A DNA stretch of 64,000 bases from Algoriphagus yeomjeoni (GCF_003259505.1 NZ_QLLK01000008.1:124001-188000); one strand, 5' to 3'; shown: positions 26,901-36,496, counted from the first letter of the stretch. Translations and numbers: made by a program. The notes: generated from the sequence alone by a model not told the origin.

Positions 26901-29144
26901 TTACTCTGGTAGAGAATAAACCACGTATCCTTTTGGCAAAGCCCCAGGCCTTTTGGAGAAATCGTAGCTCGTAGGGTCAAACCTGTTGGAAGCATTGATC
27001 ACTAAATATTGCTTTCCATTTACCACGTACATTCCAGGCTGTCCGGTCGATTCGTTGTCCAAGGTAGTTTCCCAGAGGATTTTTCCGTTATCAGCATCGA
27101 ATGCATAGACAATCCCTCCTTTGCCAGTGGCAAAAACCAGATCTGTTGAAGTTATCACCATTCCTTTTCTTATCGTTCCGCTTGGAGCACCTGTGGTTTT
27201 ATCTCCATTGGTAAAAGCAGAATCCAGCCCTATTGGCTGTCGCCATTTGATGGTTCCATTGTTAAGATCATACGCAAATATAGATGCCCAAGGAGGAGCG
27301 GTTAGCGCTTGCCACTCTGTACCGTAAGCAGTAGTATATCTATCCTCTGGGTGAATTACATCCTCTGGATAATCCTCTAAAGGGGCAGCACGAGTTGTGT
27401 CTTCTGGGATGTTCACGCCTCCAGAAGCTACTATCGGCCCAGTAATTTCAGGAGCTTCTGAAGCATTCATCATTCCTCTAAACCGGTTTGGGGATCCGCC
27501 AAGATATCTGTGCATTGCCAAAACAGTAGCTTCCTCAATATGGACAAATGCTGGCATTCTTCCTCTGCCTTCCGAAAGCAGGGTTTTAAATTCATCGTAT
27601 GAATACCGTGCACCTACATTTATTAACGAGGGACCAGCTCCTCCTCCTTTCATTTCCTCTCCGTGACAGGTCTGACAAGACCCCGCGTAAAGCGTACTTA
27701 TTTTATTCTTTTCATCATCCGAAAGAACCGGCTCCACCGGAACTACTTTTGAAAGTTTATAGATTGATGCATAGTCTTGGGCCATGATGTACATGATTCC
27801 TTTGTCAGGGTTTGTTCCCGTATTCCCATAGCTGGCGCCTCCCAAAGCACCTGGCATAGTGACGGTTTCATATTTATCAGACGGAGGAATATACAATCCT
27901 GATTTTGCGGTATCCAATCGAGCATACCACTGTTGCTTCAATTCTTCGGAGAAATATGGGTTTAAGGTTTCCTTCGTTACTTCATGCCTGGTAAAATCCG
28001 GAATTACGGCAGGTATAGGTTGGGTAGGCCAAGCTTTTTCACCTGGCATTTCGCTGGCTGGAAATGGTCTTTCTTCAATTGGAAAGACCGGCTCTCCAGT
28101 ATCTCTATCAAAAACAAAAACAAACCCATGTTTAGTCGCTACTGCGACCACATCAATCTCTTTTCCATCCTTATTAATTGTCAATAATTGTGGTGCTGAA
28201 GCCAAATCATAATCCCAAAGGTCATGATGTACAGTTTGATAATGCCAGATTCGCTTGCCGGTTTTGGCATCTAATGCTACCAGAGAGTTCCCAAAAAGAC
28301 CTGTGCCTTCACGGTCTGCTCCATAAAAATCATATGTTGGTGAGCCTATAGGTAAAAATACTATCCCCCGTTTTTCGTCCACTGTCATTTCACTCCAGAC
28401 ATTGACGGCTCCTACGTACTTATAGGCATCTTTTGGCCAAGTGTCATAACCAAATTCACCGGGCTGGGGTATCGTGTGGAATGTCCATTCTAACTTTCCA
28501 GTTACAACATTATAAGCCCTCACATAACCAGGTGGAGAAAAAAACGTCTCTCCTGGTGCGGAACCTAAAATCACCAAATCACCAAAAATAACACCCGGCA
28601 TCATTGATTGCATTCGACGAATACTTGTCGGATCGCGATCCAGACCTATTCGTAAATCTACATATCCGCCAGTTCCAAAATCAGTGATACTTTGGCCTGT
28701 GAGCGCATCGATTTCCTGAAGCGAGTTATTCAGTGTAAATACGAGCCTTCTATCGCTTTTATCCCTGCTTTCCCAGTAGTTTATCCCTCTTCTAGACAAA
28801 CCTCTCAAGTCCGTATGTATCCAGAGCTCCTTCCCCGTGACTGCATTCAAGGCAATCAGGGAGTTGTTTTTCCCATACACATACATGATGGTATCGACGA
28901 TAATCGGGCTGAAACTGTAGAAGCTATTATCCTCTACGGGATAATTCCAGACTACTTCTAGCTGATTCACATTTTCCTTGGTGATCTGTGAAGCGTTGAA
29001 ATACTTGGATTGATCTGGACTGCCACCGTAATGCGACCAGGTAGTATGATCGTTTTGTTGGTCAGATGTACAATTGAAATTAGTCCCGAGAATTAAAACA
29101 ATAATGAGACTTTTTAATAGGCTTAGGGTATTTTGGAATTTCAT
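26901..29144 (-). CDS. PQQ-dependent dehydrogenase with embedded cytochrome c domain
   Basis: 747 residues, an exported lipoprotein candidate (LILGTNFNCTSDQ). The bulk is a PQQ-type eight-bladed propeller with W-motif blades (TWSHYGGSPDQSKYF, ALDAKTGKRIWHYQTVHHDLWDYDLASAP, AFDADNGKILWETTLDNESTG). A class I cytochrome c domain with heme motif CQTCH near residue 490 is inserted before the last blades, with GRMPAF as possible Met ligand region. This is the quinoprotein glucose or alcohol dehydrogenase pattern, passing electrons from PQQ to heme. Substrate specificity cannot be fixed from sequence, though the lactonase and AraD1-like neighbours suggest an aldose. PQQ synthesis genes are not in the window. 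Confidence 0.92.
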   Translation of the reverse strand: MKFQNTLSLLKSLIIVLILGTNFNCTSDQQNDHTTWSHYGGSPDQSKYFNASQITKENVNQLEVVWNYPVEDNSFYSFSPIIVDTIMYVYGKNNSLIALNAVTGKELWIHTDLRGLSRRGINYWESRDKSDRRLVFTLNNSLQEIDALTGQSITDFGTGGYVDLRIGLDRDPTSIRRMQSMMPGVIFGDLVILGSAPGETFFSPPGYVRAYNVVTGKLEWTFHTIPQPGEFGYDTWPKDAYKYVGAVNVWSEMTVDEKRGIVFLPIGSPTYDFYGADREGTGLFGNSLVALDAKTGKRIWHYQTVHHDLWDYDLASAPQLLTINKDGKEIDVVAVATKHGFVFVFDRDTGEPVFPIEERPFPASEMPGEKAWPTQPIPAVIPDFTRHEVTKETLNPYFSEELKQQWYARLDTAKSGLYIPPSDKYETVTMPGALGGASYGNTGTNPDKGIMYIMAQDYASIYKLSKVVPVEPVLSDDEKNKISTLYAGSCQTCHGEEMKGGGAGPSLINVGARYSYDEFKTLLSEGRGRMPAFVHIEEATVLAMHRYLGGSPNRFRGMMNASEAPEITGPIVASGGVNIPEDTTRAAPLEDYPEDVIHPEDRYTTAYGTEWQALTAPPWASIFAYDLNNGTIKWRQPIGLDSAFTNGDKTTGAPSGTIRKGMVITSTDLVFATGKGGIVYAFDADNGKILWETTLDNESTGQPGMYVVNGKQYLVINASNRFDPTSYDFSKRPGALPKGYVVYSLPE

Positions 29145-29362
29145 TTTATATAATGAATTAATTTTGCTTAAAGCTAATTTTTCAATATATACTTCGCTAA
29201 TACCAATTGCAATATTAATTATATAATGACAAGAATTTTAGGTGAATTTGGCACCCAGAAACCTTAGGGTCAAGTACTTTTCAAGAGTTTTATCTGAATA
29301 CTAAAGAGATAAACGCTTTCAGAACAACGAATAATACCCAAACAGCAAAATGAAAATCAACA

Positions 29363-30379
29363 TTAAAGGTTAGATTTTACTCGTATAAACTCTTGATTTT
29401 TACCCTCAAATTCTATTGAATTAACCAGACTGCGCCCCATTCCTTCCCATTGTACTTTCATCTGATCACCTGTTTGCAAACTAATGCCGGCGCCGAAACT
29501 AAAGGCTCCTGTACCAAAAAAATGAACATGTGCCTGAAATGGCTGACGATGATCAGGATATTTAAAATGATGATATTCCAGGTTAGCTAAGCTATGGGCC
29601 ATGTTGTTTTCACCAGTTTTTAGATCGGCGGACCATAGCACTTCTTCTCCACGGGACACACTTACCTTTCCACTCAAATCCGAAAACTCATCAGTAAGAA
29701 CGAGTTCAGGACCGATGGAGCAAGTACGCAATTTGGATGGCGCCAGGTAGAGGTAATTCTGCTTTTCCATGACATGATCTGAGAATTCATTACCTGTTGT
29801 AAACCCAATCCTAATCGGCTGGCCTTTTCTGTCTATGATATAAATACCAGCAATCTCCGGTTCTTCTCCACCATCATTTCCAAAAGCAGGAACATCCAAG
29901 GCCTCACCATGTCCTTTTAGAATAGACCCAGTTCCTTTATAGAACCATTCTGGCTGAATACCGATTTTGCCGTCCGAAGGTTTTCCGCCCTCTACTCCCC
30001 ACTGATAAACCTTCATGCTGTCTGTCAAGGCGTTTCCCGCTTCGCTTTGATGCATGACATTTCGATTCATCGCGCTGCTGTGATGTGTCAAGCCTGTGCC
30101 AGATACCATGCAATTTGAAACTACATCTGGATTATCGAAAGACGGCAACAACCTCCATTCGCTTGTTCCAAAATAAACTTTATCGTAATCCAGCTTTTCA
30201 GTTGAAAGTTGTTGCTGTAAAAGCATATGAATCGAGACCTCAGAGTCCAGTGATTTTAAAGCTAACTGGTAAATAGAAGTGAATTCATTCAGCAAAACCA
30301 GGAAAGGTTCTGCTACTACTGCTACTTTTCTCCCCTTTACTGGATGGATAAGCTGGACTAATCTAGTATTCTCTTTCAT
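29363..30379 (-). CDS. AraD1/GguC family protein (FAH fold)
   Basis: 338 residues of the FAH superfamily, closest by eye to AraD1/GguC proteins. The segments GTGLTHHSSAMNRNVMHQ, GIQPEWFYKGTGSILKGHGEALDVPAFGNDGGEEPEIAG and FTTGNEFSDHVMEKQNYLYLAPSKLRTCSIGPELV carry the Glu and Asp metal-ligand pattern of the family. Members act on 2-keto-3-deoxy sugar acids (for example L-2-keto-3-deoxyarabonate). The gene is 218 bp upstream of the PQQ dehydrogenase on the same strand. A role in sugar-acid catabolism after periplasmic oxidation is a context inference. Confidence 0.85.
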   Translation of the reverse strand: MKENTRLVQLIHPVKGRKVAVVAEPFLVLLNEFTSIYQLALKSLDSEVSIHMLLQQQLSTEKLDYDKVYFGTSEWRLLPSFDNPDVVSNCMVSGTGLTHHSSAMNRNVMHQSEAGNALTDSMKVYQWGVEGGKPSDGKIGIQPEWFYKGTGSILKGHGEALDVPAFGNDGGEEPEIAGIYIIDRKGQPIRIGFTTGNEFSDHVMEKQNYLYLAPSKLRTCSIGPELVLTDEFSDLSGKVSVSRGEEVLWSADLKTGENNMAHSLANLEYHHFKYPDHRQPFQAHVHFFGTGAFSFGAGISLQTGDQMKVQWEGMGRSLVNSIEFEGKNQEFIRVKSNL

Positions 30380-30870
30380 TTTGGTTTATTTAATAGGTCA
30401 AAAGTTATAGTTGCAAGTTGAAGTTATAGTAATCGACATAAAAAGCCTTATTTCTTTTTAAGTAATTCCGCAACTTTTTAGCCCGACCATACATGTTCTG
30501 CGAAAACCTACTGCAAAAGGGTGTATAATAGAATATTTCTCTTGCTAATTCCCCTTTTACATATCCAAACTTTTTTCCTCAAAGCCTTCGGGCAATTTTT
30601 ATTTTAAATCCCTCAATCCAATCTCATAACTCACTTCGTATATAAAAAAGAAGAGTTTAAACGCTTTAAAAGCCCTTTTAAAAGATCTAGCAAATTTTAA
30701 GAAGAGAGCTTAAAGGCTTTAAATGGTATTATTTTTTAATCTTTTATAGATAGGAATCAGAGTAGTTTAGTATATATTTTATTCTTTTTTGAATTTAAAA
30801 TTACCCATCTAATAATGGGTTGAGGTACTCTGATTGTTCGAATAATTTTAACCATTTAAAAACAATCATC
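30380..30870 (+). promoter_or_regulatory. Long AT-rich upstream region with direct repeats before the ferritin-like genes
   Basis: This 491-bp gap separates the divergent AraD1-like and ferritin-like genes and contains no convincing gene. Two similar segments beginning AAGAAGAG lie at 30648-30670 and 30699-30723, each ending in GCTTTAAA, about 51 bp apart. A short inverted repeat ACCCAT/ATGGGT is at 30803-30820, near the expected transcript start or leader. The layout suggests regulated expression of the ferritin-like operon; the regulator is unknown. Confidence 0.4.
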
Positions 30871-31605
30871 ATGTCAAAACAAACTTTACTAGATGAGTCA
30901 AATGCTGCTTTGAGCCAAAACAAAGGCGACCGCAGAAAATTTCTCAAGTTCAGTGGAGCAGCTATTGCTACCACTGGAATTTTATTATCAGGCTGTCAGG
31001 AAGTATTCGAAGCACTACCGAATGCACGAACTGAAGGAAAAGGACCTGCAATGCGATCAGTGCCACTTGGAAAAGGAGACATTGGTATTCTAAATTATGC
31101 CTACGCTTTAGAACAACTGGAAGCGGCATTTTACCTGCAAGTTGTCGCTACGATGTATTCAGGAATCTCTGAGTCGGAAATGGTAATGATGGAAGATATC
31201 AAAAACCATGAAGTAGCACACAGAGATTTTCTAAAAGCTGCCTTAGGGAAAAATGCCATTGTCGACCTGAATTTTGATTTTAGCAGTGTAGATTTTAGTG
31301 ATAGAGATAGTGTATTAGCTACCGCTAAAGTTTTTGAAGACTTGGGAGTGGCTGCCTACAATGGAGCTGGCCAACTTTTAGAAAGTCCTGACTACCTACT
31401 AATTGCAGGTAAAATCGTCTCTGTAGAAGCTCGCCATGCCGCAGCCATCAGAAGTATTTATGACAATGATTTCACCTCTTTTGCGGGAGATGATATAATT
31501 GATGCAAATGGATTGGATAGAGCCTTTTCACCTACTACTGTTTTGGAAGCTGCCGCACCATTCATCATGAATAAAATCATTGCGAATCAACTTCCTACTT
31601 CCTAA
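30871..31605 (+). CDS. Exported ferritin-like domain lipoprotein, Tat-type signal
   Basis: About 244 residues from the ATG at 30871 (MSKQTLLDESNAAL); the frame opens earlier at 30820 but the leader there is not coding-like. A twin-arginine stretch RRKFLKFSGAAIATTGILLSGC contains a lipobox, so Tat export with lipid anchoring is likely. The body matches the ferritin-like_2 (PF13668) family, with helices bearing EQLEAAFYLQ, KNHEVAHRDFL, FEDLGVAAYNGA and VEARHAAAIR, a carboxylate-rich pattern that could bind a metal pair. Function in Bacteroidota is undefined. The paralogous gene follows by 17 bp. Confidence 0.88.
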   Translation: MSKQTLLDESNAALSQNKGDRRKFLKFSGAAIATTGILLSGCQEVFEALPNARTEGKGPAMRSVPLGKGDIGILNYAYALEQLEAAFYLQVVATMYSGISESEMVMMEDIKNHEVAHRDFLKAALGKNAIVDLNFDFSSVDFSDRDSVLATAKVFEDLGVAAYNGAGQLLESPDYLLIAGKIVSVEARHAAAIRSIYDNDFTSFAGDDIIDANGLDRAFSPTTVLEAAAPFIMNKIIANQLPTS

Positions 31606-31622
31606 CCTTAAAGAATCACAAC

Positions 31623-32429
31623 ATGAAAATATTAGAAGTACTTAAAAAATATGACATCAAGACAGAAGAGCTTGATGCATTTACCTCAAGACGTGAAGCA
31701 TTCAGGAAACTGGCAAGCTTTGGAAAAAGCGTGGCATTTGCAGCAATTCCTGCAGGAATGGTCGCTGGAAGCACACAGAACGCATCTGCAGCGCATATTC
31801 CTACGGTAATCAATGTGCTCAACTTTGCACTCACGCTAGAATACCTGGAAGGAGAATACTACACTACTGGTATCAATTCTCCGGGACTGATTCCAGCTGG
31901 CAAAGACATGGCTATTTTCGAAACCATCGAAAAGCATGAAGTAGATCATGTTGCTTTTCTGAAGGCAGCAATTGCAAGTTATGGTGGAACTCCAGTGGAA
32001 AAACCAACATTCGATTTTACGGCTGGAGGAAATTTCTCACCATTTACCGATTATGAACAATTTCTAATCTTAGCTCAGGCATTTGAAGACACTGGTGTAC
32101 GAGCCTATAAAGGTCAGGCAGGAAATCTTATAGAAGAGAATTCCGCCCTGACAGCTGCACTGCAAATCCACTCAGTAGAAGCGAGACACGCATCTGAAGT
32201 CAGAAGACTAAGAGGGCTGAAAGGCTGGATCACTCAAGCGGAAAGAGGGACTGGAATGCCTGCAGCAACACAGGCAGTCTATAACGGAGAAGACAATTTA
32301 ATCCAAGGGGGAGTCGATGTTACTACCGTTACTCCAATAGGTTCTGATGGTATTACAGAGAGTTTTGATGAACCACTAACCACCGAAGAGGTTTTGACCA
32401 TAGCTGGATTATTTATAGCTCAGGCCTAA
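31623..32429 (+). CDS. Exported ferritin-like domain protein, second copy
   Basis: 268 residues. SRREAFRKLASFGKSVAFAAIPAGM at about residues 21-45 resembles a Tat signal, ending in NASAAH. The four ferritin-like helix motifs are present (LEYLEGEYYTTG, IEKHEVDHVAFLKAA, FEDTGVRAYKGQ, VEARHASEVRRL), as in the preceding gene, so the two are diverged paralogues. The pair may form a heteromer or two related periplasmic storage or redox proteins. A strong terminator lies just downstream, closing the operon. Confidence 0.88.
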   Translation: MKILEVLKKYDIKTEELDAFTSRREAFRKLASFGKSVAFAAIPAGMVAGSTQNASAAHIPTVINVLNFALTLEYLEGEYYTTGINSPGLIPAGKDMAIFETIEKHEVDHVAFLKAAIASYGGTPVEKPTFDFTAGGNFSPFTDYEQFLILAQAFEDTGVRAYKGQAGNLIEENSALTAALQIHSVEARHASEVRRLRGLKGWITQAERGTGMPAATQAVYNGEDNLIQGGVDVTTVTPIGSDGITESFDEPLTTEEVLTIAGLFIAQA

Positions 32430-32449
32430 AAAGGGTCGTTTCAAAACAT

Positions 32450-32483
32450 ATAAGGCCGGATCAATATCCGGCCTTATTTTTTT
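32450..32483 (+). terminator. Rho-independent terminator of the ferritin-like operon
   Basis: A perfect 12-bp stem ATAAGGCCGGAT (32450-32461), loop CAAT, and complement (32466-32477) are followed by a T-rich stretch. It lies 20 bp after the ferritin-like stop codon and also precedes the stop of the convergent FAD/Fe-S gene. Confidence 0.92.
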
Positions 32484-32505
32484 AAACGCTTACAAACCAC
32501 TTTTC

Positions 32506-35448
32506 CTAATTCAATGCCTCCCACAAAATCTCCACGGGATGCTTGGCTTTTCGCCCAGTCCCATCGGCAATCTGATGTCTGCAGGAAGTACCTGGCGCTG
32601 CAATGACGGTTTCAGCCTCGGCGCTTCTTACTGCTGGAAAGAGTACCAACTCTCCTACTTGCTGTGAAACTTCATAATGCTCCGCTTCGTAGCCAAAACT
32701 TCCGGCCATTCCACAGCATCCACTTGGGATAGTTTCCACAGAGTAATTGACTGGCAATGACAATAACTTCTGAGTCCAAGTCATGGAAGAAAGTGCTTTC
32801 TGATGGCAATGACCATGAAGTTTTATCTTTTGGGTTTTGGTGGTAAAAGAATCAGATTTTATGTTTCCCGCAGCGATTTCCTGAGCCAAAAACTCATCGA
32901 TTAACTTCACATGAAACTTCAGTTTCTTCGCTTCCTCCACCAATTCTTTTTTTACAATTCTCGGATACTCATCCCTAAAACTCAGAATAGCCGAAGGTTC
33001 CAAACCAATCAAAGGAGTATTTCCATCAATGATTTTTGAGAAAATGGACACATTTGCTTCAGCATGTTTCTTAGCTTTTGGCAACAAGCCCTTAGAAAGC
33101 GCCGATCTACCACTTTCCTCATGATCCACGACTTTTACATCGTACCCTAGCTTTTTAAGAAGAGAAATAGCTTTTATTCCAATCGCAGTATCGTTGAAAT
33201 TTGTAAACTCATCTACAAAAAAGTAAACCGATTTGATCTGTGGCGTAGCACTTGGCAAAGATTGATAATTCTTTTTGTACCATTTGCGCAAGCTAATCTT
33301 ACTGATCTCAGGGAGATTTCGCTGCGGAGCTACACCCAAAATGGACTTCATTATACCTCCAGTCAGCCTATTTCCCAACATGAAATTCGCCAGCCCACCA
33401 GTTTTTGAGCCAAGCTCATTCAGTTCATTGATGTAGGCAAAAGCTCTGGATCGAAGCGGTATTCCATTTGTCTTTTGATATTGATAGAGGAATTCAGCTT
33501 TCATGCTGGACATGTCCACATTGGAAGGACATTCGGCAGTACAGCCCTTGCAGGAAAGACACAAATCCATCGCTTCCTTGATTTCGGGATGGTTGAAGGC
33601 GTTTTCCTTTTGGTCCATCGTAAGAAATTCACGTAAGGTATTAGCTCGGCCACGAGTCGTATCCTTTTCATTCCGAGTCGCCATGTAGCTAGGACACATC
33701 GTACCACCAGAACCTGGCAATTTTCTGCAATCTCCAGAGCCGTTACACTTTTCTGCCAAGCGAAGTATTCCACCTACATTGGAGAAATCCATCAACGTAT
33801 CATGCGTAGGTGTCTCCATATCCGGCTCGTAGCGCAGAAATTTATTCATCGGAGCAGCATCAACTATTTTCCCTGGATTGAAAATATTCTGTGGATCCCA
33901 GGAGAATTTGATCCTTCGGAAAAGCTCGTAATTCTTTTCCCCAACCATCAGCGGAATAAATGCAGCACGAACTCGACCATCACCATGCTCGCCACTCAGG
34001 GAACCCTGATACTTTTTTACCAATTCGGCAGAGGCTTTAGAAATATTGTAAAACTCCTCCACGTCTTTGGACTTTTTCAAATCCAAAATAGGTCTCAAAT
34101 GTATCTCTCCAGCGCCAGCATGTGCATAATAAACCGGCTTTTGATTAAAGCCATCCATCATTCCTCCGACCTCATCAATGTAATCCGCCAGATCTTCTAT
34201 ATCCACCGCAGTATCTTCAATACAAGCAACAGCCTTCGCATCGCCTGGAATATTTGCCAAAAGTCCCAATCCCGCTGAGCGAAGAGCCCAAGCGGTAGAA
34301 ACCATCGCAGGCTCAATAATCGGATAGGCGTAACCAAGTCCAGTGGCAATCAAATCATCGACCAAAGCCTTGCCTTTCGCCATAGCTTCTTCTAGAGTTT
34401 TTCCCCGAAACTCCACCATCAAAATCGCCTCAGGATCACCCTCAACGAAGTAGCGATTTTTGCTATATTCAATACTCTCTTTGGTGCAGTCCAAAATAAT
34501 TTTATCCATCAACTCAACAGCTGTAGCTGGATGCTTCATTGCCGTCTGTGCAGAAACCATACTCTGATGAATCGTCTCAAAATGTGCTGCAACTACGATT
34601 TCGATAGGTTCAGGAAGTGGATCAAGACTGATTTTGATTTCTGTGGTAAAAGCCAATGTGCCTTCTGAGCCACTCAAGAGCTTACAAAAGTTGAATTTTT
34701 CTTCTCCCTCAAAAACATCAGCTTTCAGCAATTCATCAACAGCATAACCCGTGTTTCTTCTATGAATTGACTTCTTCGGGAATTGTGCATGAATCTCTTG
34801 CCGAGCTTCTTCGTCTCCTAACTCCTCTACTACTTTTCTATAAATATCGCCTTCGAGTGATTTTAGTTTGGTTTTCTTTTCAAACTCACCTTTCGAAAGT
34901 GCCTCAAACTTCACCGGGTTCCCATCACTTAAAATCGTATCAAGAGAAATGACTTTGTCCCGTGTCACTCCATAGACTATCGAAGTGGTTCCCGATGAAT
35001 TATTTCCCACCATTCCACCAATCATCGCTCGGTTGGCAGTAGAAGTAATCGGACTGAAGAAAAGTCCATGTGGTTTCAAATAGCGATTGAGCTCATCACG
35101 TACTACCCCTGGTTGCACTCGAACCCATCGTTCTGCCACATTCAATTCCAGTATTTGAGTAAAATGTTTGGAGACATCCACTACGATTCCGTTGCCCACA
35201 CATTGCCCGGAAAGGGAGGTGCCAGCAGTTCTAGGAATCAGAGAAGTGCCATTATTGGAAGCAAAAAGTATCAGCTTCTGTATATCTGATTCAGTCTTTG
35301 GAAAAGCAACAGCTAGCGGCATTTCCCGATAGACTGATGCATCAGTGGCATATAGAGTTTTTGTTAATGAATCAACTTGCAAGGTTCCTTCCAGTTGAGC
35401 GGAAAGTTCTTGAAGCAAAGGCAATAAGTTAGGCTGGTTTGAAGACAT
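32506..35448 (-). CDS. FAD-binding and Fe-S dehydrogenase (D-lactate dehydrogenase/GlcD-GlcF type, YdiJ-like)
   Basis: About 980 residues from the ATG at 35448; a TTG two codons upstream is also in frame. The N-terminal PCMH FAD domain runs about 15-200 (LIPRTAGTSLSGQCVGNGIVVDVS, MIGGMVGNNSSGT). The FAD-oxidase C domain (about 280-530) contains the FAD-linked motif YYAHAGAGEIHLRPIL and SGEHGDGRVRAAF. Two Fe-S clusters follow: CNGSGDCRKL...CP and CLSCKGCTAECPSNVDM. The C-terminal CCG domain has HCHQKALSS and SGCCGMAGSFG. This matches single-chain D-2-hydroxyacid dehydrogenases; the substrate (D-lactate, glycolate or 2-hydroxyglutarate) is not decided by sequence. Confidence 0.93.
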   Translation of the reverse strand: MSSNQPNLLPLLQELSAQLEGTLQVDSLTKTLYATDASVYREMPLAVAFPKTESDIQKLILFASNNGTSLIPRTAGTSLSGQCVGNGIVVDVSKHFTQILELNVAERWVRVQPGVVRDELNRYLKPHGLFFSPITSTANRAMIGGMVGNNSSGTTSIVYGVTRDKVISLDTILSDGNPVKFEALSKGEFEKKTKLKSLEGDIYRKVVEELGDEEARQEIHAQFPKKSIHRRNTGYAVDELLKADVFEGEEKFNFCKLLSGSEGTLAFTTEIKISLDPLPEPIEIVVAAHFETIHQSMVSAQTAMKHPATAVELMDKIILDCTKESIEYSKNRYFVEGDPEAILMVEFRGKTLEEAMAKGKALVDDLIATGLGYAYPIIEPAMVSTAWALRSAGLGLLANIPGDAKAVACIEDTAVDIEDLADYIDEVGGMMDGFNQKPVYYAHAGAGEIHLRPILDLKKSKDVEEFYNISKASAELVKKYQGSLSGEHGDGRVRAAFIPLMVGEKNYELFRRIKFSWDPQNIFNPGKIVDAAPMNKFLRYEPDMETPTHDTLMDFSNVGGILRLAEKCNGSGDCRKLPGSGGTMCPSYMATRNEKDTTRGRANTLREFLTMDQKENAFNHPEIKEAMDLCLSCKGCTAECPSNVDMSSMKAEFLYQYQKTNGIPLRSRAFAYINELNELGSKTGGLANFMLGNRLTGGIMKSILGVAPQRNLPEISKISLRKWYKKNYQSLPSATPQIKSVYFFVDEFTNFNDTAIGIKAISLLKKLGYDVKVVDHEESGRSALSKGLLPKAKKHAEANVSIFSKIIDGNTPLIGLEPSAILSFRDEYPRIVKKELVEEAKKLKFHVKLIDEFLAQEIAAGNIKSDSFTTKTQKIKLHGHCHQKALSSMTWTQKLLSLPVNYSVETIPSGCCGMAGSFGYEAEHYEVSQQVGELVLFPAVRSAEAETVIAAPGTSCRHQIADGTGRKAKHPVEILWEALN

Positions 35449-35624
35449 GCCCAAAAATAACCCGATGTGATGGAATTAAGGAAAAGTTGAGGGAAAAGAA
35501 TTTACAAATGATCAATCTTCAAATTCAATGCTCAATGGATCAAACTTGGAAATTGAATTTGAACCTTGAGAATTGATAATTCCGCCATTCTCTCCTTTCT
35601 TTGGTTCTTGATCAAATCAAAACC

Positions 35625-36395
35625 ATGTTCTTCTACCTCTCCCAATTTCTGAGTTTCTTGGCAATGCCTCTAACTATCATCAGTTTGCTGATCGTGATTG
35701 GGGCTTTATATGTGAAAGAGAAATGGGGCAAAAGAAGTCTCTGGACAGGAATAATACTATTGTGGTTTTTCTCCAACCAGTTTATCTCAAACCAAGCCAT
35801 GCTAGCTTGGGAACCGGATTTTAAAGAGTTTTCTGAGATCAAAAATTATGAAATAGGCATTGTTCTTACTGGTGTGACCAACCTCAGCAAAACTGCCTAT
35901 GACCGCACTTTCTTCAATAAAGGCGCAGACCGGATCACTCATGCGCTCCAGCTTTATCGCATGGGAAAAATCAAAAAAATCCTCATTACTGGAGGTCAAG
36001 GATTAAACCCAACCAATTCAAATTCAGAGGCTTTACTATTAAAAAATTTTCTACTCATGACTGGAGTGCCAGAGGCAGAGGTACTCATAGAAGATCAGTC
36101 CAAAAACACAGCTCAGAATGCTGAGTTCACGAAGGAATTTTTAATTAAAAACGGAATCAACACCGATCAGGAATTTTTATTGATTACCTCAGCTTTTCAC
36201 ATGTATCGTGCAAGAGGCTGCTTTGACAAAGTTGGGTTAAAAACTGAGACTTTCCCTACAGACTATTATGGTCACGATACACAGTACGATGTCCCTGCCT
36301 TTCTTTATCCTAACCCTACCTCGATCGAAAACTGGCACAAACTGTCAAAGGAATGGATCGGGATTTTGGTGTACAAGATAGTGGGCTATATGTAA
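35625..36395 (+). CDS. YdcF family protein (DUF218/SanA-like)
   Basis: About 256 residues from the ATG at 35625 (MFFYLSQFLSFLAM); the frame extends to a TTG at 35601. The first 65 residues hold two membrane helices. The DUF218 core has VLTGVTN, KKILITGGQG, LIEDQSKNTAQNAEFTKEFL and LITSAFHMYRARGCFDKV. Family members (ElyC/SanA/YdcF) act in envelope or peptidoglycan-related processes; ElyC affects undecaprenyl-phosphate metabolism. A specific role cannot be inferred. Confidence 0.9.
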   Translation: MFFYLSQFLSFLAMPLTIISLLIVIGALYVKEKWGKRSLWTGIILLWFFSNQFISNQAMLAWEPDFKEFSEIKNYEIGIVLTGVTNLSKTAYDRTFFNKGADRITHALQLYRMGKIKKILITGGQGLNPTNSNSEALLLKNFLLMTGVPEAEVLIEDQSKNTAQNAEFTKEFLIKNGINTDQEFLLITSAFHMYRARGCFDKVGLKTETFPTDYYGHDTQYDVPAFLYPNPTSIENWHKLSKEWIGILVYKIVGYM

Positions 36396-36436
36396 GTGAA
36401 AATTGTGAAATGGAATTGTAAATCTTTCAATTTATT

Positions 36437-36478
36437 ACGTACTTTACGTAACGTACTTTGCGTAACGTACTTTGCGTA
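36437..36478. repeat. Three tandem 14-bp repeats upstream of the ATPase gene
   Basis: ACGTACTTTACGTA at 36437-36450 is followed by two exact copies of ACGTACTTTGCGTA (36451-36464 and 36465-36478). The array ends 18 bp before the ATG of the ATPase gene at 36497. The unit is too short and has no spacers, so it is not a CRISPR array; regulator or integration-site binding is possible. Confidence 0.85.
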
Positions 36479-36496
36479 ATAAACGTAGCTGATAAA

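Noticed and set aside
36437..36478. CRISPR-like array
   Set aside because: The 14-bp repeats have no spacers and there are no cas genes; it is a tandem iteron-like repeat.
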